In this document: positions 24,984-34,336 of the stretch, piece after piece
How the letters are laid out: every line of letters starts with the position of its first letter
How positions within the stretch are numbered: the first letter of the stretch is position 1
Source: Magnetospirillum sp. UT-4
GTDB taxonomy: Bacteria; Pseudomonadota; Alphaproteobacteria; Rhodospirillales; Magnetospirillaceae
Direction: 5' to 3'
DNA length: 45,579 bases
Assembly (NCBI RefSeq): GCF_902729435.1
Contig: NZ_CACVCG010000024.1
Span: 71,776-117,354, forward strand
The notes under the pieces: generated by a model
What the model was told of the DNA's origin: nothing
What the model saw: the letters and a program-made list of their open reading frames with translations, nothing else
Database searches by the model: none
Translations under genes and position numbers: made by a program

Positions 24984-25573
24984 CCCAAGCCCCGCACCAT
25001 TTGTCCCGCGTCATCATCAGCCTGATGAAGGGGGTGATCTACGAGGAGGAGGATCGGCCCCTGTGGCAGGCCATGCTGGGCCAGCAGGCCCATGTCCGTG
25101 ACCATGTGGGCGTGCTGGGCCTGGACCTGGTGCTGGACGAGGCCGAGGGCTACGCCTTCCTGCGCCAAAGACAAACGGATGAAGCCGATGAGGAACAACC
25201 GCTTCCCCGTCTGGTGGCCAGGAGGCCGCTGGGATTCCCGGTCAGCCTTCTGTTGGTGCTGCTGCGCGAGAAGCTCATGGAGCTGGACACCAAGGGCGGC
25301 GATACCCGCCTGATCCTGGATCGGGACCAGGTGGTGGAGATGATGCAGCTGTTCCTGCCCGACAGCAGCAACCAGGCCAAGATAACCGACAAGATCGACA
25401 GCCATATCGACAAGGTGGTCGACCTGGGGTTCCTGCGCCGGCTGCCCGGCCAGTCGGGCCTGTTCGAGGTCCGCAGGATCCTCAAGGCGTTCGTCGATGC
25501 CCAGTGGCTGGGCGAGTTCGACCGGCGGCTGGGTGAATACCGGACCCGCCTCGCCGGCGGAGAGGTGGAATGA
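24980..25573 (+). CDS. jetB: Wadjet type I subunit JetB (DUF4194, KITE/MukE-like)
   Basis: 197 residues, matching DUF4194, the KITE (MukE-like) subunit that binds the kleisin JetA. Landmarks are LSRVIISLMKGVIYEEEDRP, DLVLDEAEGYAFLRQR, PLGFPVSLLLVLLREKLMEL and VDLGFLRRLPGQSGLFEVRR, consistent with two winged-helix domains. A start at 24962 is open, but the ATG at 24980 overlaps the jetA stop (ATGA) and gives the family N-terminus. Its stop overlaps jetC in the same way, so the subunits are translationally coupled. Confidence 0.88.
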   Translation: MTQAPHHLSRVIISLMKGVIYEEEDRPLWQAMLGQQAHVRDHVGVLGLDLVLDEAEGYAFLRQRQTDEADEEQPLPRLVARRPLGFPVSLLLVLLREKLMELDTKGGDTRLILDRDQVVEMMQLFLPDSSNQAKITDKIDSHIDKVVDLGFLRRLPGQSGLFEVRRILKAFVDAQWLGEFDRRLGEYRTRLAGGEVE

Positions 25574-28500
25574 ACGAACTCGCACCGGCAATCCAGCCCG
25601 ACGACGACACGCCGCCGCCGCGAACCGGATTCCGCCTGGCGCGGCTGGAGGTTTTCAACTGGGGGACCTTCGACGCCAAGGTGTGGGCGCTGGACTTGGG
25701 TGGCGAGAACACCTTGCTCACCGGTGACATCGGTTCCGGCAAGTCCACCCTGGTGGACGCGGTGACCACGCTGCTGATCCCGAGCCACCGGATCAACTAC
25801 AATAAGGCGGCGGGGGCCGATCAGCGCGAGCGCGACCTGCGCTCCTACGTTCTGGGCTATTACAAATCGGAAAAGGGAGAGAGCGGCGCCTCGGCGAAGC
25901 CTGTAGCCTTGCGTGACCACAACACCTATTCGGTCATCCTCGGGCATTTCCGCAATGACGAACTGGGCCAGGACGTGACCTTGGCCCAGGTCTTCTGGAT
26001 CAAGGACCATGTGAACCAGCCCGACCGCTTCTTTGTCGTGGCCGGCCGCAGGCTCTCCATCGCCGGTGATTTCGGCGGCATCACCGGCGAAATCGGCGTT
26101 TTGAAGAAACGGCTGCGGGCACAGGACGATATCATCCTGACGGAAAGCTATCCGCCCTATTGCGCGGAATTCAGCCGCCGGTTCGGGATCGGCAGCGATC
26201 AGGCGCTGGAGCTGTTCCACCAGACCGTGTCCATGAAATCGGTGGGCAACCTCACGGACTTCGTGCGCAGCCATATGCTTGAAGCGTTCGAGGTCGATAA
26301 GCGGATCAACGCGCTGGTCCTGCATTTCGATGATCTCACCCGCGCCCACGATGCGGTGGTCAGGGCCAAGCGGCAGATTTCGCTGCTCACGCCGCTGGTC
26401 GCCGATTGCGACCGCCATGCCGCCCATGTCGCCGAGGTGACGGGCTTGCGCGAATGCCGCGACCTTGCGCTGCGTCCATGGTTCGCCGGGTACAAGGCGG
26501 ACCTCCTCGGGTCCCGGTTGGCCGGCCTCGATCAGGCCTTCAGGCGGCAGGAGGCCAAGGTCGCGGATCTCTCGTCCGCCCAGGCCGGGCATGTGAAGCG
26601 AAGGGGCGAACTCGAGCAGGCGATACGTGACCATGGCGGTGACCGCCTGCAAACACTGCGAAACGACATCGCCACACAGGAAAAGGAGCGGGATTCCCGT
26701 CGCAATCGGGCCGATGCATATGACCGGGTTGTCCAGGATTTGGGATTCCCGGCTGTCATCGACCAGGAAACCTTTCTTGCCAACAAGGACAGGCTGACGC
26801 GAGAGCGCGAGGATGCTCAGGCCCGCCAGGCCGAGGCCCAGAATGCCCTGGTCGAAGCCGAAGTCGGGCTGCGCGATCTGAAGCGGAAGCATGACGCCGT
26901 CGATGCGGAGCTAAAGTCGCTGCGCCAACGGCCGTCCAACATCCCCAAGCAGATGCTCGATCTGCGGAACGCGCTGTGCCACGCCACAGGTATCGCCGCC
27001 GAGGATCTGCCCTTCGCCGGTGAGCATCTGCGGGTGCGGCCCGAGGACCGCGTCTGGGAAGGCGCCGCCGAACGCCTGTTGCACAGTTTCGCCCTATCCC
27101 TGCTGGTTCCCGATGCGCATTACGCCAAGGTCGCCGAGTGGGTAGACCGCACCCATCTGGGCGGCCGTCTGGTCTATTACCGGGTCCGCGACCGCGGATA
27201 TTCGGTCAGCGCATCCCCTGGCCCGACCTCCCTGGCGCGCAAGCTAGAGATCAAGGCCGACTCGTCCTTCTATGCCTGGCTGGACGGGGAAATCGGGCGT
27301 CGCTTCGATTATGCCTGCTGCGACACCCTCGACCAGTTCCGTCTGGAACGTCAGGCAATCACCCGCCAGGGCCAGGTCAAGGGCAACCACGACCGCCACG
27401 AAAAGGATGATCGCCGGGCCATCGATGATCGCACATCCTATGTTCTCGGCTGGTCGAACACCGACAAGATTGCGGCTTTGGAAGCGCAGGCCCGGGGCCT
27501 GGAGCGGCAGATTCAGGCCGCGGCCGACAATCACCGCATTCTTCATGAAAATGCGCGCAAGCCGGGCGAGCAGTTGCAGCGCCTGAGCAAGCTGGAAGCC
27601 TGGGCCGAGTTCCGCGACATCGATTGGCGCGGCCCGGCCTCTCTGATCCAGCGGCTGGAATTGGAAAAGCGGGAAATCGAAGCATCCTCCGATGTTCTGC
27701 GGACGCTGGAGGGGCAACTGGCCGGGGTCAATGACGCCGTGGCGCAGGTGGAGGGCGAACTCGAAGCGGCCAAAAGGGAAAAGAACTTTGCCGAGGAGAA
27801 AATCCGGGCCGCGCGGGAGGTCTTGGAGGCGGCCGTCAAGGAACGCGACGGCGTTCCCGCCGACGTCGCCGAGCGCTGTTTCCCGGAATTGGAGGCGATG
27901 CGGGCGGAAGCCCTGGGCGACCGCAAGCTGACGGTGGAGTCCTGCGACAACGCCGCCCAGGACATGCGTGAATGGCTTCAGAAGAAGAAGATCGACGTGA
28001 TCGATCTGCGCGTGACCGCTACCCGAGACCGCATCATTTCGGCCATGACCGCCTACCGCAAGGAATATCCCCAGGAAACCCTCGAAGTAGACTCCACCCT
28101 GGAGTATGCGCCCGACTATTGCCGGATGCTGGATGATCTGGTTCGTGACGGACTGCCCCGCTTCGAAGCCGACTTCAAGAAGCAGCTCAACGAGAACGCC
28201 ATCCGCGAGATCGCCAACTTCCAGTCCCAGCTGAACCGCGAAGTGGGCGAGATCGAGGAGCGCATAGAGCGGATCAACCTCTCTCTGGTCACCATCAATT
28301 ACAATCCCGGACGCTACATCCTGCTGGAGGCCGAGCGCACCCAGGACGCCGACATCCGCGCCTTCCAGCAGGACTTGCGCGCCTGTACGGAATCGGCTCT
28401 GACGGGATCGGACGAGGACGGCTATTCCGAGGCCAAGTTCCTCCAGGTCAAGGCCATCGTCGAGCGTTTTCGCGGCCGGGCCGACACGGCAGAGGCGGAC

Positions 28501-28959
28501 AAGAGGTGGCGGAACCGGGTCACCGACGTGCGCAACTGGTTCGTCTTCGCCGCGTCGGAACGCTGGCGCGAAACCGATGAGCCTTACGAGCACTATTCGG
28601 ATTCGGCCGGCAAGTCGGGCGGCCAGAAGGAAAAGCTGGCGTACACCGTCCTTGCCGCCAGTCTGGCTTACCAGTTCGGCCTGGACTGGGGCAGCGGGCG
28701 GGCGCGCACATTCCGTTTCGTGGTGATCGACGAGGCCTTTGGGCGCGGCTCGGACGAATCGACCCGCTACGGCCTCCAGCTCTTCGGCAGCATGGGGCTT
28801 CAATTGCTGATCGTCACCCCCTTGCAGAAGATTCCGGTGATCGAGCCCTTCGTGGCGGCGGTCGGTTTCGTCGACAACCCCAAGGGCGACCGGTCCCGCC
28901 TGACCAACCTCAGCATCGAGGAATACCGGGCGGGCCGAGAGGCCCGGCGCGGCGCATGA
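25570..28959 (+). CDS. jetC: Wadjet type I subunit JetC (SMC/MukB-like ATPase)
   Basis: 1129-residue SMC-like ATPase. Walker A is GDIGSGKST (residues 52-60). A long central region has coiled-coil segments (for example EKERDSRRNRADAYDRVV) and a mid-chain globular part around 450-600, the hinge position. The C-terminal head has the ABC signature SGGQKEKLAYT (about 1015) and Walker B FVVIDEAFGRGSDEST (about 1050). MukB-like proteins use ATP to drive DNA loop extrusion; here this would feed plasmid DNA to JetD. All catalytic motifs are intact and the frame is uninterrupted. It overlaps jetB and jetD by ATGA. Confidence 0.92.
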   Translation: MNELAPAIQPDDDTPPPRTGFRLARLEVFNWGTFDAKVWALDLGGENTLLTGDIGSGKSTLVDAVTTLLIPSHRINYNKAAGADQRERDLRSYVLGYYKSEKGESGASAKPVALRDHNTYSVILGHFRNDELGQDVTLAQVFWIKDHVNQPDRFFVVAGRRLSIAGDFGGITGEIGVLKKRLRAQDDIILTESYPPYCAEFSRRFGIGSDQALELFHQTVSMKSVGNLTDFVRSHMLEAFEVDKRINALVLHFDDLTRAHDAVVRAKRQISLLTPLVADCDRHAAHVAEVTGLRECRDLALRPWFAGYKADLLGSRLAGLDQAFRRQEAKVADLSSAQAGHVKRRGELEQAIRDHGGDRLQTLRNDIATQEKERDSRRNRADAYDRVVQDLGFPAVIDQETFLANKDRLTREREDAQARQAEAQNALVEAEVGLRDLKRKHDAVDAELKSLRQRPSNIPKQMLDLRNALCHATGIAAEDLPFAGEHLRVRPEDRVWEGAAERLLHSFALSLLVPDAHYAKVAEWVDRTHLGGRLVYYRVRDRGYSVSASPGPTSLARKLEIKADSSFYAWLDGEIGRRFDYACCDTLDQFRLERQAITRQGQVKGNHDRHEKDDRRAIDDRTSYVLGWSNTDKIAALEAQARGLERQIQAAADNHRILHENARKPGEQLQRLSKLEAWAEFRDIDWRGPASLIQRLELEKREIEASSDVLRTLEGQLAGVNDAVAQVEGELEAAKREKNFAEEKIRAAREVLEAAVKERDGVPADVAERCFPELEAMRAEALGDRKLTVESCDNAAQDMREWLQKKKIDVIDLRVTATRDRIISAMTAYRKEYPQETLEVDSTLEYAPDYCRMLDDLVRDGLPRFEADFKKQLNENAIREIANFQSQLNREVGEIEERIERINLSLVTINYNPGRYILLEAERTQDADIRAFQQDLRACTESALTGSDEDGYSEAKFLQVKAIVERFRGRADTAEADKRWRNRVTDVRNWFVFAASERWRETDEPYEHYSDSAGKSGGQKEKLAYTVLAASLAYQFGLDWGSGRARTFRFVVIDEAFGRGSDESTRYGLQLFGSMGLQLLIVTPLQKIPVIEPFVAAVGFVDNPKGDRSRLTNLSIEEYRAGREARRGA

Positions 28960-30131
28960 CGACGGGGTGGACAACCGCCGCCGATATGGAGGCCCAGATC
29001 CGCCGCCTGTGGGACCAGGGGAGGATTCTGTCCGCCCGCCTTGGTTCCGAGCCTCTCTTTCCCTTGAAGCTCCGCTTCCGGGCACCGGAGTCCAAGGATT
29101 TGGGCGAGCAGTTCGCCGCCGTGCGCGACTGGATTGCCGCTCTGGAACTGAGCAGCCAGCGGGGCTTCAATATTTCCTGGCGCGAGGTGAACCACCGGCA
29201 GCTCGGGCGCAACCGGGTGCCCGATGGGATCGAAATTCCGGACGAGACCACGGCGCTGCGCCTGATCGGGAAATCCCGCGAGGCGGCGGCCTTCACCCGC
29301 CTGGCCGATGCCACGCTGAGTGCCTTTCCGCAGCTTGCCGACTGGCTGGCGCGGCGGCCGCTGACCATCCTCGAGCATGCCGATGACTGGCCGCGTGTCC
29401 TGGCCGTGCTGGCATGGTTCCGCAGTCACCCCCGTCCCGGGCTTTATCTGCGCCAGCTCGACATTCCCGGGGTGGATACCAAGTTCATCGAAGGGCACAA
29501 AGGGCTGCTGTCCGACCTGCTTTCGCTGACGTTGCCGCCTGAGGCCATGGATGCCACCGCGGTGGGCGCAAAGGGGTTCGAACAGCGGTTCGGCCTGCTG
29601 TCCAAGCCGCCCATGGTGCGCTTCCGTATCCTGGACCCGGCCCTGGCCCTGGGCGGCCTGACCGACCTCACCGTCCCGGCTGCGGAATTGGCCGCCACGG
29701 CACCACCTGGGCGGCGGGTCTTCATCACCGAGAACGAGGTCAACGGCTTATCGTTTCCGTCGATGCCGGATGCCATCGTCATCTTCGGCCTGGGGCACGG
29801 TATCGGCATGCTGGACGAGTTCGCATGGCTGCATGCCCGGCAAATCCACTATTGGAGCGACATCGATACCCACGGATTCGCCATGCTCAGTCGCTTGCGG
29901 GCATCGTTTCCCCACGCGCAATCCTTCCTGATGGACCGACGCACCTTGCTTGCGCATCGTCCGCTCTGGGGCCGCGAAGAGGTTCAGCACGCCGGGCGGA
30001 TGGACCACCTGACCGATGATGAGCGGGCGCTTCTGGACGACCTCAGGGCGGACCGCCTCGGCGAGCGCGTGCGGCTGGAGCAGGAGCGGATCGGCTTTCG
30101 CTACCTGACCGAATGGCTGAACGGCGGGTGA
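28956..30131 (+). CDS. jetD: Wadjet type I nuclease JetD (DUF3322/DUF2220, Toprim-like)
   Basis: 391-residue effector subunit. The N-terminal half corresponds to DUF3322 (around RGFNISWREVNHRQLGRNRV and PDGIEIPDETTALRLIG). The C-terminal half is DUF2220, a Toprim-like fold. Acidic metal residues are visible as ITENEVNGLSFP (about 257) and YWSDIDTHGFAML (about 298), the Glu and Asp-x-Asp pattern of topoisomerase VI-type nucleases. It closes the jet operon and is expected to cut the DNA once the JetABC motor has stalled on a small circle. All four subunits look intact, so the system is probably functional. Confidence 0.9.
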   Translation: MTTGWTTAADMEAQIRRLWDQGRILSARLGSEPLFPLKLRFRAPESKDLGEQFAAVRDWIAALELSSQRGFNISWREVNHRQLGRNRVPDGIEIPDETTALRLIGKSREAAAFTRLADATLSAFPQLADWLARRPLTILEHADDWPRVLAVLAWFRSHPRPGLYLRQLDIPGVDTKFIEGHKGLLSDLLSLTLPPEAMDATAVGAKGFEQRFGLLSKPPMVRFRILDPALALGGLTDLTVPAAELAATAPPGRRVFITENEVNGLSFPSMPDAIVIFGLGHGIGMLDEFAWLHARQIHYWSDIDTHGFAMLSRLRASFPHAQSFLMDRRTLLAHRPLWGREEVQHAGRMDHLTDDERALLDDLRADRLGERVRLEQERIGFRYLTEWLNGG

Positions 30132-30141
30132 CGATGACACC

Positions 30142-30751
30142 CTATCGCCACGCCGCGTCGATCACCACCGCCCGGACCTGGCGGCCGGCGTCCGAAAGGC
30201 CGGCCGCCTGGGCGGCAAACACCTGGCGCGCCGGTTCGAGACCGGTGCCGACGTTCGTTTTGGCCGTTCATTGCCGACCGCACATAAGCCAACCCATCGG
30301 GATGATCTTGGTGGACCAGAAGACGGATGATTTCCGCCACTGTTTCTTCCTGCAAATCGGGTTGGTTCAGGGTCTCCACCAGGGTGCGGCCGAGCTCCAC
30401 GTCCCATACCCCTTTCAGGCAGTAGGAGGGCGAATTCGTGCCACAACGCTTGAACGCATCGCGAAAGGCCGCCGCCGCCGGCGCATGACAGCGCTTTCCC
30501 AGGCGCGGCCCCAAGGTCTCGTCGTTGTTGAGGGAATGAGTGACGATGGCGGGCGCCCATCGTTCCCACGCCTCCCGTGGCAGGCGGTCCAGCCGCGATG
30601 GATCAAATTCCTCCAGGTGCTCCAACGCCCGGTACCCGGGGAGCATTGAACCGCCGTCGGGGTGTCCGACAGCAAGACTGGCCTCCGCCGCAGGAACGGC
30701 CATTGCACGGCTGTCGTCATTCAGGTGTTGCCAACCCCACAATGCGGTCAC
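30142..30751 (-). pseudogene. frameshifted remnant of an unidentified protein
   Basis: Two minus-strand frames together read as one protein. The first runs from a GTG at 30751 through WGWQHLNDDSRAMAVPAAEA, ALEHLEEFDPSRLDRLPREA, HSLNNDETLGPRLG and IIRLLVHQDHPDGLAYVRSA to about 30270. The second picks up at about 30262 with TGLEPARQVFAAQAAGLSDA and ends at the TAG at 30142-30144 after GRQVRAVVIDAAWR. The switch falls at a CCAAAACG run, so one base has been gained or lost there, or the sequence has an error. The helical style recalls the repeat region of large helical-repeat (STAND-type) proteins, but I cannot name the family. It converges on jetD with an 11-base gap. Confidence 0.5.
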
Positions 30752-30884
30752 GCCGCCGCTCTTACACCAATCCCTGGGACACGATCCGAATGCTTCCGCC
30801 GGACTCAGCTCGAATCCATCCGTGCGTTCATCTCCCGCCGGGCCGGTGCCGTCGGCAAAACCCTGTCCGAAATCAAGGATACCC

Positions 30885-31184
30885 GTGTCCCGGCCGCCTC
30901 GGTTCTCTGATATCCAGAAGATCGCCTACGATATCGCGACCAGGACGTTGGAGCGGCCGGGAACGGCGGGTCTCGCCGCCGCCTTGGTCACCGAGGCCGC
31001 CGATGCCTTCTTCGCCCATGTGTGCGACAGCGTTGGCAACCTGCGCCAAAAGGCCGCCGCCGTCGCCTGCGGGCCGGGCTGCGCCTCGTGCTGCCATCAG
31101 GTGGTTGGTCTGACGGTGGCGGAGGGGACGCGGTTGACCACGTTGGTCGAGTGGCTGGCGATGTCGCCGGAATTGCAGGCTTAG
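30885..31184 (+). CDS. short YkgJ-like cysteine-cluster protein, possibly truncated
   Basis: 99 residues from a GTG preceded by AAGGA. The cluster CGPGCASCCHQ (Cys-x3-Cys-x2-Cys-Cys) followed by VVGLTVAEGTRL matches the N-terminal part of the YkgJ/zinc- or iron-chelating family. Full members continue for another 60-120 residues with more cysteines; this frame stops soon after (LVEWLAMSPELQA), so it may be a remnant. It stands alone between the frameshifted minus-strand gene and the convergent nucleotidyltransferase gene. Function unknown. Confidence 0.5.
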   Translation: MSRPPRFSDIQKIAYDIATRTLERPGTAGLAAALVTEAADAFFAHVCDSVGNLRQKAAAVACGPGCASCCHQVVGLTVAEGTRLTTLVEWLAMSPELQA

Positions 31185-31235
31185 CGCGGCGGACGACAGA
31201 GAGGTGAACGCGCGCGGCTGAACCTTAAGGGGTGT

Positions 31236-32294
31236 TCAGGTCCACCCCAGATCAGCGGCAAGTGCGCGCAAGGGCTGCGCCGTGCCCGGTTCCAGGCCTT
31301 CGAGCCCGCTCAAGGCTGTGTGGCGCCATTTTGGTCCGCGCTTCAACAATTCCTCCCAGACGTCCTCCAACTCACCGCGCCGGTCGGTCAGCAGGACCGG
31401 CAGCATCGCCTGGGCCTGGGCAAGGTCCTTGCGTGCCTTCGAGCCCTCGCCCCGGGCGGCGCGACGCTGGGAGACGATCAGCTTGTGGCAGGCAAAGCGG
31501 GCGGGAGTGGGAATGCGCACCAGGACGCCGGCATCCCACAGCAGGGCGGCGGTTTCGGTCTCGTAGATCAGGTAGTCGAGGAAACGGAGCGGCTTCGCCC
31601 GGCCGCAAAGGGCGGGCAGTTCCTGCAGGGCGTCGTCGTCCGGGCCGACCAGGGGACTGAGAAGCTCCACCCGCATCTCGTCGCCGGGCAGTCGCCACTC
31701 GGCATGCCCCTGGCGCGGATCCAGCCGCCCGACCGGTTCGAAGCGCTGATCGATTTCGCCCAGCAACTCGTCGATCGGCCGCTCAAGGCGATCGTCCACG
31801 GCCAGGGAAACGGTGGAGAACTGGGCGATGTCGATGTCGCCGGTGACACCGGCCTGCTCGGCCAGCCTCACCCCCAGCAAGGCGTCGTAGCATCGGAACG
31901 CGTGCGTGCCGACAAGGACGGCGCGGAGTCGGAAGGCGCCCGCGTTGGCAAGGCGCTCGAGGAGCCGTCCGGTCAGGGCGTCAGGCCGGTTGTAACCAGC
32001 CTCGCCGAGCATGCGGACCAGTTCGCGGTTGCGCCGACGGCCGCTGCGGTAATCTTCCTGCTGCCGTTTCGCGGCATCGACCTGGCCGCGCACCTCGTCA
32101 CTGTCGGGGCCCAGGTAGCGGTGCCGTGATCGGCCGCCCTCCTTGACCGCGTGGTACCAGTAGCGGCGCCCCTTCACCTCCTTCGTGATGAAAGAGCCGC
32201 CCTCGGCAATGAATGGGGCAAAGGCGCCAGCGCGCAACCGGTCGAGCAGTTGCGAATAGACCGCCTGGGTGGGAACATCGAAGCGCACGGGCAT
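31236..32294 (-). CDS. GSU2403-family nucleotidyltransferase-fold protein
   Basis: 352 residues. The N-terminal 100 (YSQLLDRLRAGAFAPF, GGSFITKEVKGRRYWY, RHRYLGPDSDEVRGQV) and the nucleotidyltransferase-like core (AVLVGTHAFRCYDALLGV then TGDIDIAQF) match the GSU2403 family, related to AbiEii-type nucleotidyltransferases. The C-terminus is helical and charged. The frame extends upstream to 32435, but that stretch crosses a perfect inverted repeat, so I start at the ATG at 32294. No partner antitoxin gene adjoins it. Whether it acts in defence, as the island setting suggests, is an inference. Confidence 0.72.
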   Translation of the reverse strand: MPVRFDVPTQAVYSQLLDRLRAGAFAPFIAEGGSFITKEVKGRRYWYHAVKEGGRSRHRYLGPDSDEVRGQVDAAKRQQEDYRSGRRRNRELVRMLGEAGYNRPDALTGRLLERLANAGAFRLRAVLVGTHAFRCYDALLGVRLAEQAGVTGDIDIAQFSTVSLAVDDRLERPIDELLGEIDQRFEPVGRLDPRQGHAEWRLPGDEMRVELLSPLVGPDDDALQELPALCGRAKPLRFLDYLIYETETAALLWDAGVLVRIPTPARFACHKLIVSQRRAARGEGSKARKDLAQAQAMLPVLLTDRRGELEDVWEELLKRGPKWRHTALSGLEGLEPGTAQPLRALAADLGWT

Positions 32295-32336
32295 GGCAAT
32301 CGCGAGGGATGGCGGCAACCAGGAACCAGAATGCCG

Positions 32337-32370
32337 GTTAGTAACCCGAAATGCAAGCCGGGTTACTAAC
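32337..32370. promoter_or_regulatory. perfect 12-bp inverted repeat, probable operator of the GSU2403-family gene
   Basis: GTTAGTAACCCG (32337-32348) and CGGGTTACTAAC (32359-32370) are exact complements separated by 10 bases, ending 42 bases before the start codon at 32294. On the minus strand the spacer contains TTGCAT, which could be a -35 box. The dyad is A/T-containing and unlike the GC-rich repeats elsewhere, so a dimeric repressor site is more likely than a terminator. Confidence 0.5.
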
Positions 32371-32826
32371 TGCCAGGGGCGCGATCTTGGCCGGGGCCAA
32401 TAGGAAATACCGGCTTCTTCAGCCGCCGGTGCCATCCTCCGCCGTCCGCCCCAGCAAGCGATCCGCTTCCTCGCAGGTCAGGTCCGTCACCTGCCCGGAG
32501 CATCCGGGGAGAGATATCCGGGGAAATTTCAAGGTGACCGCGACCTCCGGTCCATCCAAGGCGAAGGAAGGCGCCTGCCACCCGCGTGCCGCAGTCAGCG
32601 TTCGAGGGGCCACTACCTCAGGAAGCCCACACCCCGGAAAGCCTGCACGACAGTCAGACCGACTTCGCCCGGTGCAGTGGTCACGATCTCGCCGGCGCCG
32701 TGCATGCCCAGGGGCAGAAGCAGCCGGTACCCTCCAACGCTGCGTCCTGGAAGGGCGTCCTTCCCGTGATGTGCTTTTTGCTCCGGCGACGTCGGTGGCG
32801 CAATCGCCGCGATGCCGGCGCCCGGA
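32371..32826. other. island right junction, no convincing intact gene
   Basis: 456 bases. One minus-strand frame (32419-32613, 64 codons) reads protein-like near its end (PEVAVTLKFPRISLPGCSG then VTDLTCEEADRLLGR) and could be a gene remnant; I do not recognise it. The rest shows no gene. Base composition returns to the chromosomal style near 32820, which I take as the right edge of the island. Confidence 0.4.
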
Positions 32827-33657
32827 TCAGCCGGAGAGCGCGGCGAAGGTGGCGAGTTGGATGCCGCGCGCCGCCAGGGTGGCGGCCAGTCCGGGTCTGG
32901 TCAGGTCGTCCAGTTCGGCGGCGCGGGCGTCGCAATAGCTGCTGACGGCGCGCAGCGCGTCGTCGCACCGGCCGGGATGGCACATGGCCTCGACCACCGC
33001 GCCCTCGGGCAGCAGGCGGACCAGCGCGTCGCCCACCGTGCGGCCGCTGCCCAGGCGGTTGGAGACCAGGCCGGCGGGATGGGGGATGGCGGCCCATGAC
33101 TCGGCCAGGGCATTGATGGCCGCCGCCGAGGCCGGGTCGCCCAGCCCCAACTGCGCCTCGCCGCCCTTCAGGCCGCGCGGATCGCGCACCGGCACTCCCA
33201 GCTCGGCGGCCAGGTCCAGCATCACAGCCAGCGGCTTGGGATGGCCGTAGGACAGGTGGTGGTGGCTGTCCAGGTGGTCGGGGGCCTGACCGGCGGCGGC
33301 CATGAACTCGTCGGCCTGGGCCCGCCATTCGTCGCGCAACTGGTCGATGTCGATGGCGTCCCAGCGCGCCCCGCTCCAGTCGTTCAGGCGGGCGAAGCTT
33401 CCGTCGGGGCGCAGCAGCGAGGCCACCCGCGCCGCCGGGCGTACCGGTCCACCGGCGCTGGCCACCAGGTGCAGCCCCAGCCCCAGCGACGGACTCTCCT
33501 GCCGGGCGCGCGCCAGCTCGGCCCGGGCGGGCGGGAAATTGATCATCGCCGTGGTCGAGGTGACGTGTCCGGCGGCGTGCGCCTGGCGGATGCCGGCCGA
33601 CACCCCGGCGGTCAGTCCGTAATCGTCGGCGTTGACGATCAGGAAGCGGGAGGCCAT
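32827..33657 (-). CDS. HpnK/ChbG (YdjC-like) family carbohydrate deacetylase
   Basis: 276-residue metal-dependent deacetylase-like protein. Family motifs: FLIVNADDYGLTAGVS at the N-terminus (metal Asp pair), LGLGLHLVASAGGPVRP, DHLDSHHHLSYGHPKPL (His ligands) and EAMCHPGRCDDAL near the end. HpnK members occur in hopanoid gene clusters, ChbG in chitobiose use; neither pathway is nearby, so the substrate is open. The ATG at 33655-33657 is preferred over the adjoining TTG. It follows the lipoprotein gene after nine bases and is probably the last gene of a minus-strand operon. Confidence 0.82.
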   Translation of the reverse strand: MASRFLIVNADDYGLTAGVSAGIRQAHAAGHVTSTTAMINFPPARAELARARQESPSLGLGLHLVASAGGPVRPAARVASLLRPDGSFARLNDWSGARWDAIDIDQLRDEWRAQADEFMAAAGQAPDHLDSHHHLSYGHPKPLAVMLDLAAELGVPVRDPRGLKGGEAQLGLGDPASAAAINALAESWAAIPHPAGLVSNRLGSGRTVGDALVRLLPEGAVVEAMCHPGRCDDALRAVSSYCDARAAELDDLTRPGLAATLAARGIQLATFAALSG

Positions 33658-33666
33658 CAACGCCCG

Positions 33667-34326
33667 CTAGTTCCTCGGCGGCTGCGGGCGCCAGCCATCG
33701 ATGGTCACCAGTTGCGCCTTGACGTGGGTGAGCGGCATGCGGGCGACGTAGTCGCGTCCGTGTTGCATGCGGAAGCGCACCCGCAACCCCTCCTCCGGCG
33801 CGGTGCGCAGCATGTCCTCGGTGACCTGGGCGCTGATCTCGTCGTCGTGGTCGCAGCCGATCCAGATGAAGGGGGAGCAGACCCCCACGTCCATCTGGGC
33901 GACGCCCAGCGGCACCGGAATTATCCGCTCCTGGCGCTCGGCGCCGGACTCGTTCGTGACGGTCCGTTCCTCCTGGGCGGCGACCCAGTAGTCGATGCCC
34001 GAACCGGTCCAGTGCCAGCGCAGGTCGACCCAGTGGGTGACGGCGCCGCTGGCCTTGTCCATCTCCGACCGCAGGCGGTAGCCGCCGCGCGCCACCTCGG
34101 GGAAATCGGGGCGCAGCAGGGCCGGGCCGTAGAACACCAGCTTGCCGCGCACCAGGTCGTCGCGGACCATCACAATGTCCTGCCGCGGCAGCACCTTGCC
34201 GGACTCCTCGAACACCTCGGTGCGGGGGCGGCGTTCGTCATGGGTGCACCCGGCCACCGAAACCGCCGCCACGACGGTAGCGGCGACGGCCAGCAGGGGG
34301 CGGAAGCGGAAGGGGGTGCGTGACAT
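33667..34326 (-). CDS. lipoprotein of unknown function
   Basis: 219 residues with a signal peptide ending in the lipobox VAGC (Cys27). The mature part has conserved-looking blocks RQDIVMVRDDLVRGKLVFYG, SEMDKASGAVTHWVDLRWHW and RTAPEEGLRVRFRMQHG, rich in beta-strand character. I do not recognise the family. It lies 10 bases after the exported protein at 34337 and nine before the deacetylase gene, in an operon of envelope proteins. Confidence 0.68.
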   Translation of the reverse strand: MSRTPFRFRPLLAVAATVVAAVSVAGCTHDERRPRTEVFEESGKVLPRQDIVMVRDDLVRGKLVFYGPALLRPDFPEVARGGYRLRSEMDKASGAVTHWVDLRWHWTGSGIDYWVAAQEERTVTNESGAERQERIIPVPLGVAQMDVGVCSPFIWIGCDHDDEISAQVTEDMLRTAPEEGLRVRFRMQHGRDYVARMPLTHVKAQLVTIDGWRPQPPRN

Positions 34327-34336
34327 GGCGTGCTCC

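Noticed and set aside
23098-32826. Second copy of the tRNA-Glu 3' end as an attachment site
   Set aside because: No repeat of the T-arm or acceptor sequence was seen by eye within the island or at its right edge.
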